DNA from: Rhizobium sp. P38BS-XIX
Lineage (GTDB): Bacteria; Pseudomonadota; Alphaproteobacteria; Rhizobiales; Rhizobiaceae
Length of the DNA: 64,000 bases
NCBI RefSeq assembly: GCF_012641435.1
Contig: NZ_JABAIJ010000011.1
Span: 124,001-188,000 of the forward strand
Reading direction: 5' to 3'
Shown here: piece after piece, positions 17,155-26,292 of the stretch
How the letters are laid out: each line of letters begins with the position of its first letter
Position numbering within the stretch: position 1 is the stretch's first letter
Translations under genes and position numbers: made by a program
The notes under the pieces: model-generated
The model's database searches: none
What the model was told of the DNA's origin: nothing
What the model saw: the letters and a program-made list of their open reading frames with translations, nothing else

Positions 17155-18449
17155 GCAACACCCGCAAGATCCATCTCGGCCTTTTTCTGCAAGGTGCCGG
17201 TCATCATGTCTCCGGTTGGCGCCATCCGGATGCCGAAGCCGGTAGCGAGAATTTCGACCTTTTGCGCCGCGTGGCGAAAATTGCCGAGGCCGCGAAATTC
17301 GACATGCTCTTTCTGGCGGACGGGTTGACGAGCGGTGTCGATGCCCATCCGTCGATGATTGCACGTTTTGAGCCACTGACGCTGCTGGCATCGCTTGCGA
17401 TGGTCACGGAGAAGATTGGCCTTGCGGCGACGGCATCGACCACTTATGGCGAACCCTATCATCTTGCCCGTGCCTTCGCTTCGATCGATCATTTGAGTCA
17501 TGGCCGTGCGGCCTGGAACATCGTCACCACATCCTATGCCCGTACGGCCGCAAACTTTTCGAAAAGCCATCCGGAGCATGACGAGCGCTATGCTGTTGCG
17601 GAGGAGTTCGTCGACGTTGTGCGTGGCTTATGGGACAGCTGGGCCGACGATGCATTTCCGAAAGACAAGGAAAGTGGCATCTACGCAGACCCCGCCAGGG
17701 TTCGTGTGCTCGATCATGCTGGCAAATACTACTCGGTGAAGGGTCCCCTGAATATTCCGCGCTCTCCGCAAGGCCACCCCGTGCTGATCCAGGCCGGCTC
17801 GTCCGGGCCAGGCCAGGATCTTGCCGCCCGCACCGCCGATATCGTCTTTACCGCGCAGCAGAGCCTTGATGAGGCGCAGGCCTTCTACAAGAGCCTGAAG
17901 GGCAGGGTCGCAGCCTTCGGGCGAAAACCCGACGATGTCGCGGTCATGCCGGGTTTTCTGCCCGTGATAGGGAAGACGGCTGCCGAAGCACGCGAGAAGC
18001 TCGACGTTCTGAACCGCTGGACGGATATCAAGAGCGCAATGCCTCTTCTTGAAGAACGCTTGGGACATAGTCTTGCCGAGTATGATCTCGACGGGCCACT
18101 GCCAGACCTATCGATTTCCGATCAGCTTCGTAGCCGCGCCGAACTGCTGACCGAACTTGCGCGCCGCGAGAAATTGACGATCCGGGAGCTTGCATTGCGT
18201 GTCGCAGCTGGGCGCGGCCATCACATTGTGCTTGGAACAGCCGTGGAGATTGCCGACCGCATGCAGCAATGGTTCGAAAATGGTGCTGCTGACGGCTTCA
18301 ACGTCATGCCGCCCTTTTTTCCCGGCGGTCTGGAGGATTTTGCCAACGATGTCGTGCCGATCCTGCAGGAGAGAGGCCTTTATCGCCGCGAATACGAAGG
18401 AAAAACACTGCGCGACCACCTCGGCATCGCAAGGCCGGCCTGGGCTTGA
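17151..18449 (+). CDS. LLM-class flavin-dependent monooxygenase, NtaA/SnaA/DszA family (YxeK-like)
   Basis: A 432-residue TIM-barrel enzyme of the bacterial luciferase-like superfamily. It shows the NtaA/DszA-family features: an N-terminal GLFLQGAGHHVSGWR, a HGRAAWNIVTT run near residue 118, and QAGSSGPGQDLAAR near 206 that contacts the flavin phosphate. Such enzymes use reduced FMN and oxygen to cleave C-S or C-N bonds in nitrilotriacetate, dibenzothiophene or N-acetyl-S-(2-succino)cysteine. It overlaps the MmgE/PrpD gene by four bases (ATGA) and ends the operon. A separate flavin reductase is needed and is not seen nearby. Confidence 0.9.
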   Translation: MSNTRKIHLGLFLQGAGHHVSGWRHPDAEAGSENFDLLRRVAKIAEAAKFDMLFLADGLTSGVDAHPSMIARFEPLTLLASLAMVTEKIGLAATASTTYGEPYHLARAFASIDHLSHGRAAWNIVTTSYARTAANFSKSHPEHDERYAVAEEFVDVVRGLWDSWADDAFPKDKESGIYADPARVRVLDHAGKYYSVKGPLNIPRSPQGHPVLIQAGSSGPGQDLAARTADIVFTAQQSLDEAQAFYKSLKGRVAAFGRKPDDVAVMPGFLPVIGKTAAEAREKLDVLNRWTDIKSAMPLLEERLGHSLAEYDLDGPLPDLSISDQLRSRAELLTELARREKLTIRELALRVAAGRGHHIVLGTAVEIADRMQQWFENGAADGFNVMPPFFPGGLEDFANDVVPILQERGLYRREYEGKTLRDHLGIARPAWA

Positions 18450-18457
18450 GCAAGCGG

Positions 18458-18478
18458 GCCGAGGCATTCAGCCTCGGC
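18458..18478. terminator. Intrinsic terminator between convergent operons
   Basis: An 8-bp perfect stem (gccgaggc / gcctcggc) with a five-base loop is followed by a thymine-rich actctcttttat stretch on the plus strand. It ends the monooxygenase operon and could also slow transcription arriving from the convergent ABC exporter gene. Confidence 0.75.
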
Positions 18479-18497
18479 ACTCTCTTTTATCGATAGG

Positions 18498-20219
18498 TCA
18501 GGCGTAGAGCCCGAACTGCGCCTTGTGCAATCGCGCGTAAGCGCCGTTGCAGGCGAGCAGCTCGTCGTGGGAGCCTTGTTCGACAATGCCGTTGTCGCCC
18601 ATGACGATAATGCGGTTTGCATTGCGGATCGTCGATAGGCGATGCGCGACGACCAGGGTGGTACGCCCCTTGGCAAGCTCCAAAAGGGCCTGCTGGATTG
18701 CATATTCTGTCGCCGTATCGAGCGCCGACGTAGCTTCATCCAGAATGAGGATCGGTGGGTCTTTCAGAAAGATACGCGCAATTGCCAGGCGCTGTTTCTG
18801 CCCGCCGGAGAGCTTGACGCCGCGCTCGCCTGTGGGCGTATCGAGGCCAGCGGGCAAGGACCGCACGAAGTCATCGAGTGAAGCGCGTTGTAGCGCCCTC
18901 ATGATATCCTCGTCGGTGGCGCCGAGTTTCCCATAGGCGATGTTCTCGCGAATGGTCGAGCCAAACAAGAAAACGTCCTGCTGGACGATGCCGATCTGGC
19001 TTCGCAGCGAGGCCTGCGTCATGTCGCGGATGTCGATCCCATCGATCGTGATGCTGCCCGATGTCACGTCGTAAAATCGTGGCAGGAGTGAGCAGATCGT
19101 CGTTTTGCCGGTGCCGGATGCGCCGACAAAGGCGACAGTTTCGCCGGACGCGATCGTCAACGAAAGATTGTCGAAAATCGGTCTCTGATCGGAATAGGCA
19201 AAGCCGACATCGGTATAGGTGATGTCGCCCCTCAGGTGACCGGCTGTGACTGCGTCCGGCCGATCGGCGAGGTCCGGTTCGGTGTCGATGAGCGACAGGA
19301 AGCGTTTGAACCCGGCAATGCCTTTGGGATAGGTCTCGATGACCGAGGTGATCTTATCGATCGGCCTGAAAAAGACATTGATGAGCAGCAGGAAGCTGAC
19401 GAACCCGCCGTACGTAAGCTCGCCCGAGATGACGAACCAGGTCCCGGCCATCATGACGACGAGTTGCACAAGGCGCGTGCTGAAATAGCTGAGCGCGATG
19501 CTTGCCGTCATATAGGCGTAGCCGTCGAGCTTGGTTGCCTTATAGTCTTCGTTGTCGCTGGCAAACAGCTGGCTCTCATAGCGCTCGTTGGCGAACGCCT
19601 TCACCACTCGGATGCCACCGACGGTTTCCTGCATACGCGTGTTGAAGTTGCCGACCTTTCCGAACAGGCTGCGCGAATTAACGGTCATTTTCGAACCGTA
19701 GCGGCTGACCAGCCAAGTCATGAAGGGCACGATCGTCGTCGTCAGCAAGGCAAGCTTCCAGTGCACGCCAAACATCAGCAGGAAGGCGCCGATGAAGGTC
19801 ATGATCGCGATGAACAGATCCTCGGGACCGTGATGGGCGATCTCGCCGACTTCCTCAAGGTCCTTTGTCACATGGGTGATCAGGTGACCGGTGCGGTTGT
19901 TGTCGAAATAGCGGAAGGAGAGCTTCTGGATATGGTCGAAGGCTTGTCGGCGCATGTCGGACTCGATCGAGATGCCGAGTGCGTGACCCCAATAGTTGAC
20001 GATGGCCGACAGGCCTGTGCTCGTTGCGTAAACGACAAGCAGCAGCGCTGCCGTACCGAAAATCAAGCCCCAGTCATGGCTCGGCAGAAGTGTATCGATG
20101 AACAGCTTGACCGCCAGCGGAAAGCCGAGTTCGAGAAGGCCCGCAACCACCGCACAGCCAAAATCAAGAAAGAACAGCTTCTTGTAGCTGGCATAATAGG
20201 AAAAGAAACGACGTAGCAT
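18498..20219 (-). CDS. ABC exporter half-transporter (MsbA/MdlB-like) with fused membrane and ATPase domains
   Basis: A 573-residue protein. The N-terminal six-helix membrane domain spans roughly residues 15-310, and the C-terminal nucleotide-binding domain covers about 335-570. The ATPase part has Walker A GASGTGKTT, signature LSGGQKQR, Walker B ILILDEATSALD and the switch histidine in VVAHRLST. It would work as a homodimer exporting a lipid, drug or peptide; the cargo cannot be read. It stands alone between convergent and divergent operons, with a ggaggg just before the ATG. Confidence 0.9.
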   Translation of the reverse strand: MLRRFFSYYASYKKLFFLDFGCAVVAGLLELGFPLAVKLFIDTLLPSHDWGLIFGTAALLLVVYATSTGLSAIVNYWGHALGISIESDMRRQAFDHIQKLSFRYFDNNRTGHLITHVTKDLEEVGEIAHHGPEDLFIAIMTFIGAFLLMFGVHWKLALLTTTIVPFMTWLVSRYGSKMTVNSRSLFGKVGNFNTRMQETVGGIRVVKAFANERYESQLFASDNEDYKATKLDGYAYMTASIALSYFSTRLVQLVVMMAGTWFVISGELTYGGFVSFLLLINVFFRPIDKITSVIETYPKGIAGFKRFLSLIDTEPDLADRPDAVTAGHLRGDITYTDVGFAYSDQRPIFDNLSLTIASGETVAFVGASGTGKTTICSLLPRFYDVTSGSITIDGIDIRDMTQASLRSQIGIVQQDVFLFGSTIRENIAYGKLGATDEDIMRALQRASLDDFVRSLPAGLDTPTGERGVKLSGGQKQRLAIARIFLKDPPILILDEATSALDTATEYAIQQALLELAKGRTTLVVAHRLSTIRNANRIIVMGDNGIVEQGSHDELLACNGAYARLHKAQFGLYA

Positions 20220-20438
20220 GCATGCCCTCCGTGGGCACTTGAAGAGGATATAGGGACAAAGGACGGGCTAAAACGACAGCCCGAATTCGGCGTCGCTTTG
20301 CAGCGTCAATGGGTGCCGAAATGTCTCATCTGGCGGTCCTCCTGCTTGAGTCGCGCGGTTTATATAATCCACGCATGCATCGGTGTCACCCCCGAATTGG
20401 GAGTGCGTCGATCCGCAGACAATTGCCCGTGGCGGCGC

Positions 20439-21401
20439 TCAGGCCTGGCGCGGCGTTGTAAAGCTGCTCAGACGGTCCAGCACTTCATCGCGTGTTGGCG
20501 CCCCTGTACGACCGCCGAAAACCTCGCACTTCATGGCTGCCGCAACGGACGAAAACTGGATTGCCTCGGCAGGGTGCCGCCCCTCCGCAATCGCAAGCGC
20601 AAAGGCGCCGTGAAAGATGTCCCCGGCGGCGAGGGTATCGATCGCCTTGACGGTGATCGTCGGGCTGTGCAGGAGGTTGTCGCTTTGATCGTCGAACCAG
20701 AAACTGCCGGCCGCACCGGCGGTCACGCAGATAAAGGATTGCGCGAACCTCCGCTTCAGCAAGGCGGCCATCTCCGCGAAATTGTCGGCTCCGGTCAGGC
20801 GATGCGCAGCCGGCTCTGAAAAGACGATGTGAGTGGCCTGCGGGGCCAACTGCTCTATGACACCGTCCCGCGCCACGTCGCCATCGAGAATCGCTGGCTT
20901 GCCTTCAGCCCGCGCCATCTTCAAGACCTGCTGTGCCAATTCCGGCCAACGGACGTCGACAAGCACGGCGTCGAAAGCCGCAATGTCTTTCGGTACGACA
21001 ATTCTGGTGTGTTCGTGCAGTTTCGGATCGTAAAACGGCACGATCAGCCTTTCGCCGTCATCGTCAACCAGAATGGTCGATATCGCAGATCGAGCGCCTT
21101 CGACGCGTAGCATTCCATCCGTTTGAATCCCGGCGTCTGCAAGGTCCCGAACGATCCGCTCACCGGTTTCATCATGACCAACCGCACCCCACAGACTTGC
21201 TCGGCCACCGAGGCGCGCGATAGCATAAGCTGCGCTGGAGGCCATGCCTTCTGCAATCTGCAGCATGTCGTACGGCAGCACTTTTCCTTGGCCGGTCGGC
21301 ATTGTCGGAACGCGAAAGAGCGTGTCGAGAACCGCTGCGCCGACGCAAAGGATATGCTTGGGTGCTCCGGTGGGAAGGGCAAAGGCGGAGGGCGAAATCA
21401 A
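20439..21401 (-). CDS. PfkB family carbohydrate kinase
   Basis: A 320-residue ribokinase-like sugar kinase. The N-terminal glycine-rich ILCVGAAVLDTLF and the C-terminal PfkB signature DTLAAGDIFHGAFAL near residue 250, with the catalytic aspartate in AAGD, are clear. It phosphorylates a sugar or keto-sugar using ATP. It is the last gene of a minus-strand operon with two sugar permeases, a binding protein, a GntR regulator and a DapA-family aldolase. That combination suits an imported sugar acid or keto-sugar that is phosphorylated or cleaved by an aldolase. Resemblance to sulfofructose/ribokinase-type kinases was noted but does not fix the substrate. Confidence 0.85.
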   Translation of the reverse strand: MISPSAFALPTGAPKHILCVGAAVLDTLFRVPTMPTGQGKVLPYDMLQIAEGMASSAAYAIARLGGRASLWGAVGHDETGERIVRDLADAGIQTDGMLRVEGARSAISTILVDDDGERLIVPFYDPKLHEHTRIVVPKDIAAFDAVLVDVRWPELAQQVLKMARAEGKPAILDGDVARDGVIEQLAPQATHIVFSEPAAHRLTGADNFAEMAALLKRRFAQSFICVTAGAAGSFWFDDQSDNLLHSPTITVKAIDTLAAGDIFHGAFALAIAEGRHPAEAIQFSSVAAAMKCEVFGGRTGAPTRDEVLDRLSSFTTPRQA

Positions 21402-21438
21402 GACCGATGTCCGCCTGTCGTGTCGAAACTGCGCTGCG

Positions 21439-22254
21439 TCATTTAACGGCGCCGGCGGTTAGCCCGGCAATGATCTGGCGCTGCGCAAACATCGTCAAAA
21501 CAAGGACCGGCAATGTGACGATCAAGGCCGCGGCGGCAAGTGGCCCCCAGCTGACCTGTTCGAATGAAAGCATGTTGTAGACCGCGACGGGCAATGTCCG
21601 GGTCTCGCGGCTGGCAAGAACGATGCCGAAGACGAAGTTGTTCCACGAGAAGATAACGGAGAGGATAAACGCGACGACGATGCCGGGGCGGGCGATCGGC
21701 AGGGCGACTAGTCGAAACACTTGCCATGGCGTGGCGCCATCGATGCTGGCCGCTTCTTCAAGCTCGATCGGCGTCGTCTCGAAATAGCCGATCATGATCC
21801 AGACCACGATCGGAACTGTGACGACGAGATGGATAATGATCTGTGGCCAAAGCGTTCCGAGAAGATTGAGCCATTGAAACAACAGAAAAAGCGGAATGAG
21901 GAAGGAGAGCCCGGGCGTCATGCGCGCGATCATGATGACGATTGCCGATTTCTCCGCCTTCAGCCGTGCAATCCCGTATCCCGCGGGAACGCCGATGACG
22001 AGCGCCAGCAAGGTTGCTGCACCCGTTACAAGGATGGAGTTCCAGAAATAGAGGAAGAAATTGTTCTCCTGGAAAACATTCACATAGTTCGACCACGCGA
22101 CGCGATCCGGAATGAGGATCGGCGGATAGGCGCCATTGTCGATTTCGTACTTCAGCGACAGTGAGATCATCCACAGGAAGAACAGCACGACAGGCGAGAC
22201 GATGACCAGGGCAACGAAGAACAGGCCCAGGCGATTGAGGGTGGACCGTTTCAT
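21439..22254 (-). CDS. Sugar ABC transporter permease, MalG type
   Basis: A 271-residue inner-membrane protein with about six hydrophobic helices and the MalG-family docking loop EEAASIDGATPWQVF near residue 177. It is one of two permeases; its start lies one base past the stop of the partner gene. It belongs to the carbohydrate uptake 1 family and would form the translocation pore with the upstream permease. Confidence 0.92.
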   Translation of the reverse strand: MKRSTLNRLGLFFVALVIVSPVVLFFLWMISLSLKYEIDNGAYPPILIPDRVAWSNYVNVFQENNFFLYFWNSILVTGAATLLALVIGVPAGYGIARLKAEKSAIVIMIARMTPGLSFLIPLFLLFQWLNLLGTLWPQIIIHLVVTVPIVVWIMIGYFETTPIELEEAASIDGATPWQVFRLVALPIARPGIVVAFILSVIFSWNNFVFGIVLASRETRTLPVAVYNMLSFEQVSWGPLAAAALIVTLPVLVLTMFAQRQIIAGLTAGAVK

Positions 22255-22255
22255 C

Positions 22256-23194
22256 TCAACGTGCCTCCCCGTTAGCCCATCGCGCGCGTTGCCTCATCAT
22301 GAGGAGCATGAACGAGAGCGCAACGATAATGATGAAGAACACCACCGCCATGGCCGACCCGTAGCCGATGTCGTAGTAGGAAAACGCCGTATTATAGAGG
22401 TAGATATTGATGGTCTCAGACGCGGTACCCGGGCCGCCCTGGGTCATCGCATAGATGATATCGAAGCTCTTGATGGCGTCGATCCCTCGGATCATGACGG
22501 CAATCATCAGGAAGGGCGATATCATTGGGACCGTCAGGTAGCGGAACTGCTGCCAAGCGTTGGCGCCATCGATCTCAGCACTTTCATAGGGTTCGCGGGG
22601 CACCGATGCGAGGCCGCCGAGCACGATAAGCATAACCAGTGGCGTCCATTGCCAGACCTCGACGAGAACCAGCGAGGGGATGACGCTGGATTGATTGTAA
22701 ATCCATTCCTGCGGGCCGATACCGACAAGCGAAAGCAAATAGTTCAGCACGCCAAGCTGCGGATGAAACATCATCGTCCAAACGAGGGCCACGGCGACAG
22801 GTGTCGCCATCATCGGCATGACGAAGATGCCGCGCAGAAAGCCTCGCAGCGGAAAATTGGCATCGAAGATGAGGGCGGCGAGCGTTCCGAAAATCAGTGG
22901 GCCGACGACTGAGAGCACAGTGTATAGGACCGTATGCCAAAGCGATTCCCAGAAGCGGGCATCGGTTGCGAGGCGGAGATAGTTGTCCCATCCCACAAAA
23001 CTCTGCGATTGCCCGAGCGTCCATTTGTTCACACTCATCCAAAGGGTGAAGACCCAGGGGAAGACGATGACAGCCGCAATCACGATCAAGGCAGGAATAA
23101 CGAAAGGCCAGTAGTTCGGAGCAAGCCTGTTCGGCTTGCTCCTCTTTGCAGCCGCAGTAGCTGCGGTGTCTTCGATACTCACGGAGGCCATCAT
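22256..23194 (-). CDS. Sugar ABC transporter permease, MalF/UgpA type
   Basis: A 312-residue permease with a longer cytoplasmic N-terminus and about six transmembrane helices. The docking loop reads YESAEIDGANAWQQF near residue 217, as in UgpA/MalF-type proteins. It overlaps the binding-protein gene by four bases. No ABC ATPase gene is found in this operon, so the importer probably borrows a shared MsmK/UgpC-type ATPase encoded elsewhere. Confidence 0.92.
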   Translation of the reverse strand: MMASVSIEDTAATAAAKRSKPNRLAPNYWPFVIPALIVIAAVIVFPWVFTLWMSVNKWTLGQSQSFVGWDNYLRLATDARFWESLWHTVLYTVLSVVGPLIFGTLAALIFDANFPLRGFLRGIFVMPMMATPVAVALVWTMMFHPQLGVLNYLLSLVGIGPQEWIYNQSSVIPSLVLVEVWQWTPLVMLIVLGGLASVPREPYESAEIDGANAWQQFRYLTVPMISPFLMIAVMIRGIDAIKSFDIIYAMTQGGPGTASETINIYLYNTAFSYYDIGYGSAMAVVFFIIIVALSFMLLMMRQRARWANGEAR

Positions 23195-24522
23195 CCCTCG
23201 CTTCTTGCGAGCACCGGCTCGAACTGGGCGGTCGCTGCCTTCAGTTCAGCAGCAGGATCGGCGCCGCCGATCATGTTCGTCAGTGCGACGCCATAGATGT
23301 CGCGGAATTCCGTGACCGGAATGATAACCGGCAGGGCGAGCTGCGAGACCTTGGCGGAGCCAGCAACGGCATCGAGCCATGCGACCGGCATTTTGACGCC
23401 TTCGCGAACCTTCTGATCTTCAAGGATGGACTGGCGGAAGGGAACGCCGGCGCCGGCCTGCAACAGGCGCGCGCCCATGTCGTGCGAGATCGCCCATTGG
23501 CAGAAAAGATAGGCGGCCTCCTTGTTCTGGCTGGCGGCAGTCACGCCGATGCCGTCACCAGTGGTGGCCGCAGCCTGCGCACCGGGACCCTTTGGCATAA
23601 TGCCGTAGCCGACCTGACCGACGACACGGGATTTTTCCGGGTTTTCGATTGGAGGTGCAAAGCCGACGCCATCCAGCCACATGCCGATCTTACCCTGCAG
23701 AAAGGCCGATTGCGCTTCCGCCCAATTGAAGCCCGACACGCCGGGAGGCGCCGATTTCGTCATCAGCTGCTGATAGAGCTTTGCAGCATCCACGGCGCCC
23801 TGTGATTCCGTCTGCAGCTTGCCATCGGCAGAAAGCGGCGTCGCACCATAGCCAAGCATGAAGGTCGTCCAGACCGGCGTATTGGCGTTTTTCAAGCCAC
23901 GGGCGACAAAGCCGTAGGTATTTGTCGACTTGTCCGTCAGCGCTTCGGCTGCCTTGGCCATCTCTTCGAAGGTCTGCGGGTATGCAAGGCCCTTCTTTTC
24001 GAACAAGGCCTTGTTCCAGTAGATAATCCAATAGTCGACGGAGAAGGGCAGGGAGCGCATGACGCCACTGCTATCCTTGGCGAATTTCAGGCCAGCCTCT
24101 GCGAAGTCGTTCTCCGTCAACGAAGGGTCGGTGAGCGAGGGATCCTTCATGAAGCCACTGATATCGGCAAGCCAGCCGCCCTTTTCGAACTGGCGCTTCT
24201 GGACGTGATAGCTCAGATGCACGACATCGAAACTCGGCTTGCCTGAACTCAGCTCGATCGTGGTCTTCTGGCGCTGTTGCTGTTCCGGCGTCGCTTCCGC
24301 ATTGACCTTGATGCCCGTCAAGGTCTCGAACTCGCTCAGGTATTTGAGGATTGTTTCGCTGCGCGGACTCTTGATCAGATTGACCTCGAGCGTCGTACCG
24401 GAAAAGCGCTTCCAGTCGACGGCGGCTGAAGCGGCGCGCACGCCAAAGATGCTTGCCGCGCCCAGTGCTGCCGTGCCGGCCATGAAGCCGCGACGTGTCG
24501 GATTGAATAATGACGATGACAT
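23191..24522 (-). CDS. Extracellular solute-binding protein, family 1 (sugar ABC transporter), Tat-exported
   Basis: A 443-residue binding protein of the MalE/UgpB class. The N-terminus has a twin-arginine signal (NPTRRGFMAG followed by a hydrophobic run) rather than a plain Sec signal, which suggests export of a folded protein. The ATG at 24522 is chosen because aaaggaggagg sits at ideal distance; an in-frame ATG 39 bases upstream lacks one. It would bind the imported carbohydrate in the periplasm. It lies between the permeases and the GntR regulator in one minus-strand operon. Confidence 0.88.
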   Translation of the reverse strand: MSSSLFNPTRRGFMAGTAALGAASIFGVRAASAAVDWKRFSGTTLEVNLIKSPRSETILKYLSEFETLTGIKVNAEATPEQQQRQKTTIELSSGKPSFDVVHLSYHVQKRQFEKGGWLADISGFMKDPSLTDPSLTENDFAEAGLKFAKDSSGVMRSLPFSVDYWIIYWNKALFEKKGLAYPQTFEEMAKAAEALTDKSTNTYGFVARGLKNANTPVWTTFMLGYGATPLSADGKLQTESQGAVDAAKLYQQLMTKSAPPGVSGFNWAEAQSAFLQGKIGMWLDGVGFAPPIENPEKSRVVGQVGYGIMPKGPGAQAAATTGDGIGVTAASQNKEAAYLFCQWAISHDMGARLLQAGAGVPFRQSILEDQKVREGVKMPVAWLDAVAGSAKVSQLALPVIIPVTEFRDIYGVALTNMIGGADPAAELKAATAQFEPVLARSEG

Positions 24523-24580
24523 CCTGTTCCTCCTCCTTTGGCCGAAAATCTCCTCATTCACGGCCTGTTATTCGGTGTTT

Positions 24581-25240
24581 TCAAATCTTCAGTGCGCGAT
24601 CCCGTGCTCCGCCGATGTGGGATACGAGTGCTGCCACCGCCTCGTCGGCGGATCGTCGCTGTATTGCGTCAAGTACCTTCAGGTGCTCCTCCATAACGGG
24701 CCCAACATGCCCGTTGATCCGAAACCTGTCCTGGCTGATCAGCCGCATCTTGATGGAGTTGACCCGATAGGCGTTGGAAATGATCGTATTGCCAAGCGCG
24801 TCGATGAACGCATCGTGCATGCCCCAGTCCACCGATTGTGCGTGAAGTTCCAATTCCGGGGAGTTGTCGCCGGAGCGGATGGCGTCGGCGATATCGCGAT
24901 GGTCTTTCAAAAGTTTGGCGATCGTCTCGTCCGATGCCGAATGGGTAAAGAGCGCGACAGCTTCTTTCTCCAAAAACAGACGAAGCTGGAATGCCTCGCG
25001 GATCAGATCGAGATCGATATGAGCGATTTGCAGGCCGCGCTGCGGAACTGTTTTGATAAGACCTTCTGCTTCCAGACGCGGGATCAACTCGCGGATCGCG
25101 CCAAGCGTCAGTCCAGTCAGCTCGACGAGCCGCCGCTGCGAGATGAATTGACCCGGACGAACGTCGCGCGCCAGAAGATGGCGCGTGAAGCTCTCATAGG
25201 CCTTTTCTCTCAACGTTGGCTGTTCGCCTGCTCCGTCCAT
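24581..25240 (-). CDS. GntR family regulator with FCD domain
   Basis: A 219-residue protein with an N-terminal winged helix-turn-helix (QRRLVELTGLTLGAIRELIPRLEAEG, about residues 38-65). A helical FCD ligand domain occupies residues about 90-210 and includes the metal-ligand type histidines seen in the VanR/FadR-like group. It sits between the aldolase and the binding-protein genes in the same orientation, so it is probably a local, self-regulating repressor induced by the transported compound. A palindrome before the aldolase gene is its candidate operator. Confidence 0.88.
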   Translation of the reverse strand: MDGAGEQPTLREKAYESFTRHLLARDVRPGQFISQRRLVELTGLTLGAIRELIPRLEAEGLIKTVPQRGLQIAHIDLDLIREAFQLRLFLEKEAVALFTHSASDETIAKLLKDHRDIADAIRSGDNSPELELHAQSVDWGMHDAFIDALGNTIISNAYRVNSIKMRLISQDRFRINGHVGPVMEEHLKVLDAIQRRSADEAVAALVSHIGGARDRALKI

Positions 25241-25261
25241 CGGCAGCTCCGGGCTGTTCGG

Positions 25262-26146
25262 TTAGGCCGCCTTTGCACGAAACAGCGTGCTGAAGGCGGC
25301 AAATAGCGTGTCTAAATCGTCCTTGTTCATTGGCACGAGAGGGGGACGCACGGCAAGCCAGCCTTCATCCTCCGTCAACCGGGAAAGAATGGCCTTGATG
25401 GAAGGAATAACGGGATAATTCAACAACTGCCCCACGAAACGTGCGACATCGACATTCTCAATGCCATTTTCAGCCATGGCCTGAACTTCGCGGGGTAGCA
25501 GGTTCGCCATGCCGGAGATCGCCCCCTGGCTACCAAGGCGAACCCCATGCGCCAGATCCCGCTCGTCGCCAATCAGAATGACGAGATCACCGTGGGTTTT
25601 CAGCAATTCCTCGGTATAGGACCAGTCGCCGGAGGAATCCTTGACACCGACGACGATGTCGGAAAACGCTGTGCGCAGGCGACCGATAAGAGAAACAGAC
25701 AAGGGCACCATCGTCACGGACGGGATGTTGTAGACGATGACGTCGCGGGCAGGCGCGCCGAGCATGGTGAAGACGGCCGCAAACCATTTGAACAGGCCGT
25801 CGTCGCTCACATTCTTGAAGTATGACGGCGGAGCGAGAAGAATGTTGCGAACACCTTGCGACAAGGCATGCCGCGCCTGCGCTGCGGCATCTTCAGCTGC
25901 ATCCACCAACACGCCCACAACGATCTGGGTGGGAGCGATGCCAGCATGTAGCATGGCTGCGAGAACCTGCTGACGCTCTGACATGCCAATAGAGGCGCCT
26001 TCGCCGGTCGTCCCGAAGAGCGTAACGCTGTTGCAGCCATTGGAGAGGCAGTGCTTTGCCTGGTCGATCACGCGCTCAATTGCGATCTCATCGCCAACAT
26101 CAAAAGGCGTTGCCAGCGCGGCCGACAGCCCAAACTTCTCTTTCAT
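25262..26146 (-). CDS. Dihydrodipicolinate synthase/N-acetylneuraminate lyase family aldolase
   Basis: A 294-residue TIM-barrel enzyme of the DapA/NanA class I aldolase family. Visible are GTTGEG near residue 45, the proton-shuttle tyrosine in VYNIP near 138 and the Schiff-base lysine in GVKDSSGD near 167. These enzymes add or remove pyruvate from an aldehyde. The operon context (sugar importer, PfkB kinase, GntR) points to catabolism of a keto-deoxy sugar acid rather than lysine synthesis. It is the first gene of the operon, with ggaggatcgg before the ATG. Confidence 0.85.
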   Translation of the reverse strand: MKEKFGLSAALATPFDVGDEIAIERVIDQAKHCLSNGCNSVTLFGTTGEGASIGMSERQQVLAAMLHAGIAPTQIVVGVLVDAAEDAAAQARHALSQGVRNILLAPPSYFKNVSDDGLFKWFAAVFTMLGAPARDVIVYNIPSVTMVPLSVSLIGRLRTAFSDIVVGVKDSSGDWSYTEELLKTHGDLVILIGDERDLAHGVRLGSQGAISGMANLLPREVQAMAENGIENVDVARFVGQLLNYPVIPSIKAILSRLTEDEGWLAVRPPLVPMNKDDLDTLFAAFSTLFRAKAA

Positions 26147-26185
26147 CCGATCCTCCCGATCCTATGAGGTCAGTACGTATCATGC

Positions 26186-26197
26186 TAACATGTTAGT
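26186..26197. promoter_or_regulatory. Palindromic candidate operator upstream of the aldolase-GntR-sugar operon
   Basis: The perfect 12-base palindrome ctaacatgttag lies 40 bases before the aldolase start, within an A+T-rich promoter stretch. Short dyads of this kind are typical FCD-type GntR operators, so autoregulation by the second gene of the operon is likely. No binding evidence is available. Confidence 0.5.
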
Positions 26198-26292
26198 TGT
26201 AAAGTTAACTTGAGATCAACAATGCGAAACTTTGTATCCGCCACACAATTTCATTGTTGCGCGCGCAAAAACCAAATATGATTGATGTCTAA

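Noticed and set aside
19236..20216. 326-codon open frame on the plus strand opposite the ABC exporter
   Set aside because: It is rich in Asp, Arg, Gln and His, has no recognisable domain, and lies wholly antisense to a gene with all ABC motifs. It is a codon-bias shadow in G+C-rich DNA.
20439..25240. Idea that this operon is a sulfoquinovose catabolic cluster
   Set aside because: The PfkB kinase recalled sulfofructose kinases, but no sulfoquinovosidase, isomerase or dehydrogenase is present, and the aldolase is of the DapA/NanA type. The evidence is too thin.
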